DNA of 6,574 nt, taken from contig CALCEI010000085.1 in assembly GCA_937900575.1 (NCBI GenBank), positions 1 to 6,574 of the forward strand. The letters are read 5' to 3'. The stretch comes from an uncultured Clostridia bacterium (lineage in GTDB: Bacteria; Bacillota; Clostridia; Christensenellales; UBA1242). The position numbers were made by a program, and so were the translations under genes. Within the stretch, counting starts at the first letter, position 1. The number at the start of each line of letters is the position of its first letter. Under the pieces are notes generated by a model that did not search any database, was not told the origin of the DNA, and worked only from the letters and a program-made list of their open reading frames with translations. Below, piece by piece: positions 1-4,003 of this stretch.

Positions 1-128
1 GGAATATCAATATTGTCTAATTCTGCAGCCAATTGGTCAAAAGACCACGTTGCTAATTCAGCAGTTTTATTTTCTCTTGAATCACCAGTTAAATAAACTG
101 AATAAGATTTTTCTGCTGCTTCTGAAGC
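1..128 (-). other. Fragment resembling the end of a ParB-like nuclease domain protein (partial, foreign piece)
   Basis: Read on the minus strand from 128 downwards, this stretch is open to the window edge in a frame different from the tsf/DUF5688 ORF. It gives a peptide containing ENKTAELATWSFDQLAAELD followed by NIDIP. This resembles the 'LADNKTAELAxWDxxxLxxEL' segment that ends the ParB/Srx-type nuclease domain in phage and plasmid ParB-like and ParB-methyltransferase proteins; that is remembered family knowledge, not a search. GC is about 33% by hand count, lower than the adjoining DUF5688 piece. The part upstream of about position 75 does not match anything I recognise, so the true edge of this piece is uncertain. 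It has no start codon or ribosome binding site here and runs off the window. It may be a joined fragment from another replicon or an assembly artefact. Confidence 0.35.
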
Positions 129-424
129 ATCTTGTCGTCGTGGTCTGTGCCGATGGAGAAGACTCTTGCCTTAGCATCGTAGTGGAGACACTGATCAGAA
201 AGTCTCTCTTCAGGTGAAACCATTGTGGAATTAACCTCACGAATCATATCGTTAAGGCCTCTTGCATCAGCTGCCTTATCAGAGATAATAAGCACCTCAT
301 TTACAGAAGATGGGATTACATAGAAGTTTCCAGATACCTTCTCAGATACCTTGTCGTGGAAATCCGGATAAGCAATAGCTGCAGCACCGTGAAGGCCAGA
401 CTCAACAGATACTACATAAAGCAT
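89..424 (-). other. DUF5688-like segment joined to tsf
   Basis: Residues 119-210 of the chimeric ORF resemble the C-terminal part of DUF5688 proteins, which are common in Lachnospiraceae and have no known function. Matching landmarks are the opening MLYVVS, the AAIAYPD element, NFYVIPSSVNEVLII, then the MIREVN and SPEERLSDQCLHYD blocks. The segment begins exactly at an in-frame Met codon (422-424). It uses AAG for nearly every Lys and GAG for many Glu codons, and positions 131-420 have about 44% GC by hand count, against about 40% for the tsf part. Both points suggest a different donor genome. The last 14 or so residues (KMLQKQQKNLIQFI) are probably readthrough into the next foreign piece rather than DUF5688. 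Confidence 0.7.
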
Positions 425-778
425 TCTGTCTGCAGGAACTTCATCAATATTTACGCAGATTGGTCTGCTTGCAACAACTTGCATTGCAATGTTGTGTGCA
501 AATTCACGCAATTCTTCATTTTTTGCTGCAAAGTCGGTTTCTGTGTTAACTTCAACCAAAGCTGCAAAACTTCCGTTGCCATGAACATAAGAATCAATAA
601 ATCCTTCTGCTGCAATTCTGCCTTCTTTTTTTGCTGCTTTTGCAACACCGCGTTCACGCAAAATTTCAATTGCTTTATCCATGTTGCCATCAGCTTCTGT
701 TAAGGCCTTTTTACAATCCATCATGCCTGCGCCTGTCATGCCTCTTAATTCATTAACCATTGATGCTGTAATAACCAT
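89..778 (-). CDS. tsf: Elongation factor Ts, N-terminal part, fused in frame to a DUF5688 fragment (chimeric ORF)
   Basis: EF-Ts is the cytosolic guanine-nucleotide exchange factor for EF-Tu. Residues 1-55 are the UBA-like N-terminal domain, with TGAGMMDCKKALTEADGNM and KAIEILRERG. Residues 56-117 start the core, including TETDF at 79-83, the motif that contacts EF-Tu, and the family-typical NIDEVPAD. From about residue 119 the sequence stops resembling EF-Ts: the remaining core, normally another 80 to 180 residues, is absent and a DUF5688-like segment follows to residue 229. The product would therefore probably not work as an exchange factor. The ATG at 778 follows a GGGG element and lies 12 nt after the rpsB stop, the classic rpsB-tsf operon order. 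Lys and Glu codons switch from mainly AAA/GAA to AAG/GAG at the junction. The start and N-terminal identity are secure; the ORF as a whole is a chimera or an assembly error. Confidence 0.8.
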   Translation of the reverse strand: MVITASMVNELRGMTGAGMMDCKKALTEADGNMDKAIEILRERGVAKAAKKEGRIAAEGFIDSYVHGNGSFAALVEVNTETDFAAKNEELREFAHNIAMQVVASRPICVNIDEVPADRMLYVVSVESGLHGAAAIAYPDFHDKVSEKVSGNFYVIPSSVNEVLIISDKAADARGLNDMIREVNSTMVSPEERLSDQCLHYDAKARVFSIGTDHDDKMLQKQQKNLIQFI

Positions 779-790
779 AATTTACCCCTT

Positions 791-1657
791 TTATTCTTCT
801 TTTGCTTCTGCAGGTTCTTCTGCTTCTGCTTTTGCTTTACGTGGAGCACGTTTTTTTGGAGCAACTTCTGTTGCTTCTTCCACTTTTTCTGCTGGTGCAG
901 ATTTGGAAATTTCTCCAGCCACAACAGATTCCATTGTAAGGCCTTCGTCTTCTGCTGTAAGGTCATGTAATACAACACCACCTTTTGCTTCCAAAATAGC
1001 GTCTGTTAATGCTGTTAAAATAAGTTTTACAGAGCCGATTGCATCATCGTTTGCTGGAATACATACATCAACATCATCAGGGTCGCTGTTTGTATCAACA
1101 ATACCAACTGTTGGAATACCAAGACGACGTGCTTCTTTAACTGCAATGTGTTCTGTGTGTGGGTCAACCAAAATGATTAAACCTGGAACAGATGTCATAT
1201 CTTTGATACCTGTTAAGTTTGCAGCAAGTTTATCACGTTCTGCTTTAAGTTTGATAACTTCTTTCTTTGGCAACAAATCGAAATCACCCATTGTTTCCAT
1301 GTTGTTGAGTTTTGTCATACGGTCAATTCTCTTTCTAATTGTTGAGAAGTTTGTGAGTGTACCACCCAACCAACGGGAATTTACGTAGAACATACCTGAA
1401 CGTTCTGCTTCTTGCTTTACAGTTTCGCTGGCTTGTTTCTTTGTGCCAACAAACAATACGTTTGCTCCTGCAAGCACTTTTTCTTTGATGAATACGTATG
1501 CTTCATCAATTTGTTTTGAAGTATCCTCAAGGTTCAAAATGTGAATATCATTTCTATCTGTGAAGATGTACTTCTTCATTTTAGGATTCCATTTTCTTGT
1601 TTGATGACCGAAATGGCATCCTGCTTCTAATAATTGTTTCATTGAAATTACTGACAT
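791..1657 (-). CDS. rpsB: 30S ribosomal protein uS2
   Basis: uS2 sits on the back of the 30S subunit between head and body and joins late in assembly. The 288-residue product starts MSVISMKQLLEAGCHFGHQT, the standard N-terminus. It then shows RKWNPKM and IFTDRNDIHILNL (residues 21-43), SRWLGGTLTNF (94-104), VPGLIILVDP (157-166) and DVDVCIPANDDAIGS (196-209). An Ala/Lys/Glu/Pro-rich low-complexity tail from about 250 to 288 makes it longer than the usual 230-260 residues. The start at 1657 is chosen because a full AGGAGG (1668-1673) lies 10 nt upstream and the family N-terminus begins there; an in-frame ATG at 1693 would add 12 unconserved residues and overlie the ribosome binding site. It is the first gene of the rpsB-tsf operon, with its own strong promoter and a structured leader. 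Confidence 0.98.
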   Translation of the reverse strand: MSVISMKQLLEAGCHFGHQTRKWNPKMKKYIFTDRNDIHILNLEDTSKQIDEAYVFIKEKVLAGANVLFVGTKKQASETVKQEAERSGMFYVNSRWLGGTLTNFSTIRKRIDRMTKLNNMETMGDFDLLPKKEVIKLKAERDKLAANLTGIKDMTSVPGLIILVDPHTEHIAVKEARRLGIPTVGIVDTNSDPDDVDVCIPANDDAIGSVKLILTALTDAILEAKGGVVLHDLTAEDEGLTMESVVAGEISKSAPAEKVEEATEVAPKKRAPRKAKAEAEEPAEAKEE

Positions 1658-1667
1658 AAATTTTAAT

Positions 1668-1673
1668 CCTCCT
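1668..1673 (-). promoter_or_regulatory. rpsB ribosome binding site
   Basis: A perfect AGGAGG lies 10 nt upstream of the ATG at 1657. It decides the rpsB start against the longer in-frame reading from 1693. Confidence 0.9.
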
Positions 1674-1698
1674 GTTTGTGTCTTCCCTCTCAATCAAC

Positions 1699-1739
1699 TT
1701 GCCCTACAACCAATTTCGACCTTGGCAACAGTTGGGCAA
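1699..1739 (-). promoter_or_regulatory. Structured element in the rpsB 5' leader (candidate S2 autoregulatory site)
   Basis: In the leader RNA, UUGCCC (1734-1739) pairs perfectly with GGGCAA (1699-1704). Inside it, CCAA (1722-1725) can pair with UUGG (1710-1713) around a GGUCGAAA loop, giving a two-tier stem with asymmetric internal loops. Ribosomal protein operons are often controlled by their own product binding a leader hairpin, and E. coli S2 is known to regulate rpsB-tsf. That this element does so here is inference. It has no U-run, so it is not a terminator, and it ends about 26 nt upstream of the AGGAGG. Confidence 0.45.
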
Positions 1740-1772
1740 TCCTGAAAGGTGCTATTTTCATGAACCGGTGCA

Positions 1773-1801
1773 ATTCTAACAAATTAACCTATAATTGTCA
1801 A
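1773..1801 (-). promoter_or_regulatory. Sigma-A type promoter of rpsB-tsf
   Basis: The -35 is TTGACA (1796-1801), perfect consensus. A 17-nt spacer and the -10 TAGAAT (1773-1778, 5 of 6) follow. Transcription should begin near 1766, giving a leader of about 109 nt before the rpsB ATG. Confidence 0.85.
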
Positions 1802-1823
1802 CAATATTTACAAAGTAAATAAC

Positions 1824-1852
1824 AAAAAAGTCCACTCTAAAATGGGACTTTT
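1824..1852 (-). terminator. Rho-independent terminator of the small transcription unit / DUF1292 operon
   Basis: An 8-bp stem pairs AAAAGTCC (1826-1833) with GGACTTTT (1845-1852), with an 11-nt loop. It is followed on the minus strand by six U (1824-1829). It lies 21 nt beyond the stop codon of the 6-codon ORF and just upstream of the rpsB promoter, so it insulates rpsB. The forward strand also has a T-rich run, so it could work in both directions. Confidence 0.8.
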
Positions 1853-1925
1853 CTTTTTAACTTTTAATTTAAACTAACCTCTTACGTTTTCCATAATCCA
1901 CCTCACTATGAAATGCCTTAAATCT
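1825..1925 (-). ncRNA. Predicted short transcript of about 100 nt with its own promoter and terminator
   Basis: The promoter at 1932-1960 should start RNA near 1925, and the terminator hairpin should end it near 1825. The only coding content is the 6-codon ORF at 1874-1894. The unit lies between DUF1292 and the rpsB promoter. It could be a small RNA, a leader-peptide/attenuator from which readthrough would enter rpsB, or the remnant of a decayed gene. The boundaries are inferred from promoter and terminator signals only. Confidence 0.45.
1874..1894 (-). CDS. Six-codon ORF MENVRG (possible leader peptide)
   Basis: ATG GAA AAC GTA AGA GGT TAG encodes MENVRG. The ATG is preceded by GAGGTGG (1898-1904), with the GAGG core 6 nt away, which is a good ribosome binding site. 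It lies about 30 nt downstream of the predicted transcription start and 21 nt before the terminator stem. A GTG four codons upstream is in frame (MRWIMENVRG), but the ribosome binding site would then lie inside the ORF. No homologue is recognised. It may be translated only for regulation, or be chance. Translation would cover the region just before the terminator hairpin. Confidence 0.4.
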   Translation of the reverse strand: MENVRG

Positions 1926-1931
1926 ATTATG

Positions 1932-1960
1932 AGTATATCAATTTTAAATTGCCTTGTCAA
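1932..1960 (-). promoter_or_regulatory. Strong promoter just after the DUF1292 stop codon
   Basis: TTGACA (1955-1960), a 17-nt spacer, then TATACT (1932-1937). It starts only 10 nt after the end of the DUF1292 gene and points towards rpsB, but a terminator intervenes after about 100 nt. Confidence 0.8.
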
Positions 1961-1970
1961 CAAAATTTTA

Positions 1971-2288
1971 TTATTTATTGGAATCTTCACCACCAATAAG
2001 TTTGGAATAAATTTCCAAAACGTCATCAATGATATCTTCGTCTTTAACAACTGTTAAATCTTCTTTTTCTTCATCTATGGCAAACAGCACACCTTCGCCT
2101 GCAGAAACACCTTCCATTGGTGTTACAGGAATTAAAATTGCGTAAAGTGTGTTTGTCCTTTCCAAAGGAATTACAGCCACTTGTTCAAATTCAATTGGCC
2201 TACCCTTATCATCAAACAAAAACACATTTTCGTCGTTTGTCTCGTCCATAATTTGTTTAACGGGATTTTTTGATTTTACATTATTCAT
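1971..2288 (-). CDS. DUF1292 family protein (YrzB-like)
   Basis: A 105-residue, strongly acidic soluble protein of the DUF1292 family, whose function is unknown. Recognisable features are ENVFLFDDKGRPIEFEQVAVIP near residues 20-42, then YAILIPV, and a C-terminal acidic stretch with EGVLFAIDEE, DDVLEIYSKL and GGED. In Bacillus the homologue yrzB follows yrrK (ruvX), and the same order is seen here. The ATG at 2288 is 3 nt after the ruvX stop, with an AGAGG element inside the end of ruvX at 6 nt spacing, so the two genes are co-transcribed and probably translationally coupled. No membrane segment or signal peptide is seen. Context suggests, without proving, a link to rRNA maturation or translation. 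Confidence 0.85.
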   Translation of the reverse strand: MNNVKSKNPVKQIMDETNDENVFLFDDKGRPIEFEQVAVIPLERTNTLYAILIPVTPMEGVSAGEGVLFAIDEEKEDLTVVKDEDIIDDVLEIYSKLIGGEDSNK

Positions 2289-2291
2289 ATT

Positions 2292-2702
2292 CTACCTCTT
2301 TTCGTCCAAATAATCTTGCAAAATTATTGATGCCGCCACCGAATCTAATTTCTCTTTGCGCTTTTTCCAATCCTTTTCACGTTCGGCAAGGAATTCTTGT
2401 GCTAACACAGAAGACAATCTTTCATCAACAAACACCGGCTCTATGTCAGTTTTTGTTTGTAATTTTGCCATAAATTCTCTTGTCTTGACTGCAATTTCTT
2501 GCTCTTCGCCTTGCATGTTCATTGGAAGGCCACAAACCACTTCGTCAACCTTATTGTTTTTAATTATCTCTGCAATATGGTTAAGGTCTTGCTCTTCACT
2601 TATTCTGTGGTACGTTTCATATGGTGTTGCCAAGAATTTTGTTTCATCACTCAAGGCAATTCCAATGCGTGCCATACCAAAATCTATTCCAATACTTTTC
2701 AT
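2292..2702 (-). CDS. ruvX: RuvX/YqgF-type Holliday junction resolvase-like nuclease (putative pre-16S rRNA nuclease)
   Basis: A 136-residue RNase H-fold protein of the YqgF/RuvX family, implicated in 16S rRNA 5' end maturation in E. coli and also called a Holliday junction resolvase homologue. Landmarks are GIDFGMARIGIALSD at 5-19 with the metal-binding Asp7, the VVCGLPMNMQG loop at 55-65, VDERLSS at 92-98 with Asp93 and Glu94, and the C-terminal acidic position Asp120 in LDSVAASIILQDYL. Length is normal for the family. The start must be the ATG at 2702 or later, because an in-frame TAA lies two codons upstream. There is no Shine-Dalgarno sequence and the -10 box ends 6 nt before the ATG, so the mRNA is predicted to be leaderless. 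First gene of the ruvX-DUF1292 operon. Confidence 0.95.
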   Translation of the reverse strand: MKSIGIDFGMARIGIALSDETKFLATPYETYHRISEEQDLNHIAEIIKNNKVDEVVCGLPMNMQGEEQEIAVKTREFMAKLQTKTDIEPVFVDERLSSVLAQEFLAEREKDWKKRKEKLDSVAASIILQDYLDEKR

Positions 2703-2708
2703 GTTTTA

Positions 2709-2737
2709 ATAATAACAAAAATAAACAAATTTGTAAA
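2709..2737 (-). promoter_or_regulatory. ruvX promoter, placed for a leaderless transcript
   Basis: TTTACA (2732-2737, 5 of 6), a 17-nt spacer, then TATTAT (2709-2714, 5 of 6). Only TAAAAC separates the -10 from the ATG at 2702, so the expected start nucleotide is the A of the ATG or its neighbour. The -35 lies right behind the U-run of the upstream terminator. Confidence 0.7.
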
Positions 2738-2738
2738 C

Positions 2739-2766
2739 AAAAAAGGCCACGGTATGTGGTCTTTTT
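2739..2766 (-). terminator. Terminator of the 150-residue orphan gene
   Basis: On the minus strand AAAAAG-A-CCAC pairs with GTGG-C-CTTTTT around a 5-nt loop, with one A-C mismatch, followed by a T-run (2739-2744). It begins 6 nt after the stop codon at 2773. On the plus strand the mismatch becomes a G-U pair, so it may be bidirectional. Confidence 0.8.
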
Positions 2767-2772
2767 ACATAA

Positions 2773-3225
2773 TTAGAAACCTACTGAATCTGGGTCAACT
2801 GCTTTATTTCTATAATTGAGATCCATATTCTTGTCTTTCATTTCTGTAATGAACTTATCTAATTTTTTAACAACGAGTCTATCAACATCTTTTGTCAATT
2901 CAAACCAAGTTAATGGCAATGTCTTTTTTGTTGTAATGTAATCTTGCATTGTGCTTACAGAATCTGCAAGGGCTTCGCTACAATCAATTGCATCAACATT
3001 ATAGGCACGATAAATACGTGTTAACAATGAACCAATGTGTCTGATGTATATTTTAACAACATAGTCACGTCTGTGCACATTTTTTAAATTTGCTGCATCT
3101 GGTTCCTTACTAAATTCAATGAGTTCTTCGTTCGCTGGGTATGTTACACCAATGCATTCTTCCTTAATTTCAAAATTTTTGCTATCTTCCAAAAGTTCTG
3201 CAACGTTATCTAAATAATTTATCAT
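2773..3225 (-). CDS. Hypothetical protein, 150 residues, family not recognised
   Basis: I do not recognise this protein. It looks soluble and mostly helical, with no signal peptide or membrane segment. A mixed N-terminal part (residues 1-50) is acidic, with ECIGVTYPANEEL. A middle block (about 51-100) is rich in charged and aromatic residues: HRRDYVVKIYIRHIGSLLTR and IYRAYNVDAIDCSEALADSV. The last part has WFELTKDVDRLVVKKLDKF and a short basic/polar tail. Cys24 and Cys82 are its only cysteines. The ATG at 3225 is preceded by an AGAGGG element about 6 nt away, a leader of about 21 nt and a strong promoter, and the gene ends in its own terminator, so it is a monocistronic and probably well-expressed unit. 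Codon use matches its neighbours. It sits where other Firmicutes often carry the IreB-type gene upstream of ruvX, but it does not resemble IreB. Confidence 0.85.
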   Translation of the reverse strand: MINYLDNVAELLEDSKNFEIKEECIGVTYPANEELIEFSKEPDAANLKNVHRRDYVVKIYIRHIGSLLTRIYRAYNVDAIDCSEALADSVSTMQDYITTKKTLPLTWFELTKDVDRLVVKKLDKFITEMKDKNMDLNYRNKAVDPDSVGF

Positions 3226-3253
3226 AAAACACCCTCTTTATTTTTACAATAGT

Positions 3254-3282
3254 ATATTAGCACTGTAGCATGCTTTTGTCAA
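3254..3282 (-). promoter_or_regulatory. Promoter of the 150-residue orphan gene
   Basis: TTGACA (3277-3282), a 17-nt spacer, TAATAT (3254-3259, 4 of 6). The predicted start is near 3247, about 21 nt before the ATG. The spacer holds the palindrome GCATGC, possibly an operator but just as likely chance. Confidence 0.8.
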
Positions 3283-3313
3283 TATGCTAATGAAAAATTT
3301 TCGACATTTTGCA

Positions 3314-3340
3314 ACAAAAAAATCCCTTAATGGGATTTTT
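3314..3340 (-). terminator. Terminator of the nifS-nifU-61 aa gene operon
   Basis: A 9-bp stem AAAAATCCC/GGGATTTTT (3332-3340 with 3318-3326), loop ATTAA, then a T-run. The loop contains the TAA stop codon (3327-3329) of the 61-residue membrane protein, and the ascending arm codes for its last Lys/Ser/His codons. Confidence 0.85.
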
Positions 3341-3512
3341 GTTTTTTGCTTTTTGAGTTTGTTTGATTTTTTACTTCTTCTGAGATATCTTCAATAATCT
3401 CTTTGCTCTTTTCAATTCCCTTTCCAACCGTCTCTTCAACAGGTTTGTTGGTTTTTACCATGATGGCACCAACAACAAAGCCGATTCCTATACCAATTAA
3501 AAGGTCTTTCAT
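3327..3512 (-). CDS. Small single-span membrane protein (YtxH-like layout), unknown function
   Basis: A 61-residue protein with an N-terminal membrane helix at about residues 4-19 (LLIGIGIGFVVGAIMV), Gly-spaced as in small helix-packing or YtxH-like proteins. An amphipathic, mixed-charge segment (KGIEKSKEIIEDISEEVKNQ) and a very basic tail ending in KSKKQKSH follow. The positive tail and short acidic N-terminus leave topology uncertain; a cytoplasmic C-terminus is the simplest reading. The ATG at 3512 has a full AAGGAGG, with an unusually short 3-nt gap. It lies 86 nt after the NifU-like gene with no convincing promoter between, so it probably shares the nifS transcript. No function can be assigned. 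Confidence 0.75.
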   Translation of the reverse strand: MKDLLIGIGIGFVVGAIMVKTNKPVEETVGKGIEKSKEIIEDISEEVKNQTNSKSKKQKSH

Positions 3513-3598
3513 AATCCTCCTTATTTAGAAGTGTTAACTTCCTGCAATTTTAGGTTTTGCAAAATTTGGAAAATTATGTATTAATTTGGCAAATTTAA

Positions 3599-4003
3599 TT
3601 ATGCTTCTTCTTCAGATTTTTCTTCGTGTGCTTTTTTGTCTGCTTTTTTGATGTTCTTCTTGTAATCTTCAATGGCATCTCTTAAGCAATCAATGCAGAA
3701 ATCGATGTTTGTATCGTTTTCTGTTTCGCCAAGTTGAGCTTTAACCATGGTGCTATCCAAAATTAACATTGCTGCCATTTTGTTTTTTACCATTTCGGTT
3801 ATTGTTGAACAAACTGCCACAATAAATGGATTTGCTTGTGCACGGAATTGACAATCTGTGATAACGCCCATTTCAATACGCAAAGAAAATTCAACATTTT
3901 GTGTTTCATCTTCATTGTACGCACTTGCAATGCCATCTGGCTTCATAATTCTGCCTGTATTCTTTGGGTTAGAAAATATGTTTAATATGTTTTGTGTATA
4001 CAT
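3599..4003 (-). CDS. NifU/IscU-like Fe-S scaffold homologue lacking two canonical cysteines
   Basis: NifU_N/IscU proteins build [2Fe-2S] clusters on three conserved cysteines using sulfur from a cysteine desulfurase. This 134-residue protein keeps the fold signature: MYTQNILNIFSNPKNTGRI at the start, VITDCQFRAQANPF and VCSTITEMVKNK in the middle, and CIDCLRDAIEDYKK near the end. By eye alignment the first ligand position (normally in ACGDVM) is Thr34, its neighbouring Asp is Asn36, the second (GCGSAIA) is Asn58 and the His before the third is Phe102. Only the third, Cys103, remains. Other cysteines are 51, 65 and 106. A Lys/Glu-rich tail (116-134) is extra. The ATG overlaps the nifS stop (TAATG), so translation is coupled. 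It may bind clusters differently or act as an accessory partner of NifS; that is inference. Confidence 0.85.
   Translation of the reverse strand: MYTQNILNIFSNPKNTGRIMKPDGIASAYNEDETQNVEFSLRIEMGVITDCQFRAQANPFIVAVCSTITEMVKNKMAAMLILDSTMVKAQLGETENDTNIDFCIDCLRDAIEDYKKNIKKADKKAHEEKSEEEA

Noticed and set aside
681..1388. Long plus-strand open frame of 235 codons opposite rpsB and tsf
   Set aside because: It lies antisense to the well-supported rpsB and the tsf start, and gives a Ser/Ala/Phe-rich product with no family features; it is a shadow of codon bias.
1658..1693. Earlier in-frame ATG for rpsB
   Set aside because: The extra 12 residues are not part of the family and the region holds the AGGAGG for the real start.
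2356..2709. Plus-strand open frame opposite ruvX
   Set aside because: Antisense to a conserved gene, Ser/Cys/Ile-rich product, no ribosome binding site and no recognisable domain.
3513..3598. Possible separate promoter for the small membrane protein and a GAAGT/ACTTC hairpin
   Set aside because: No -35/-10 pair of acceptable quality at 16-18 nt spacing; the 5-bp hairpin has no U-run and is likely chance.
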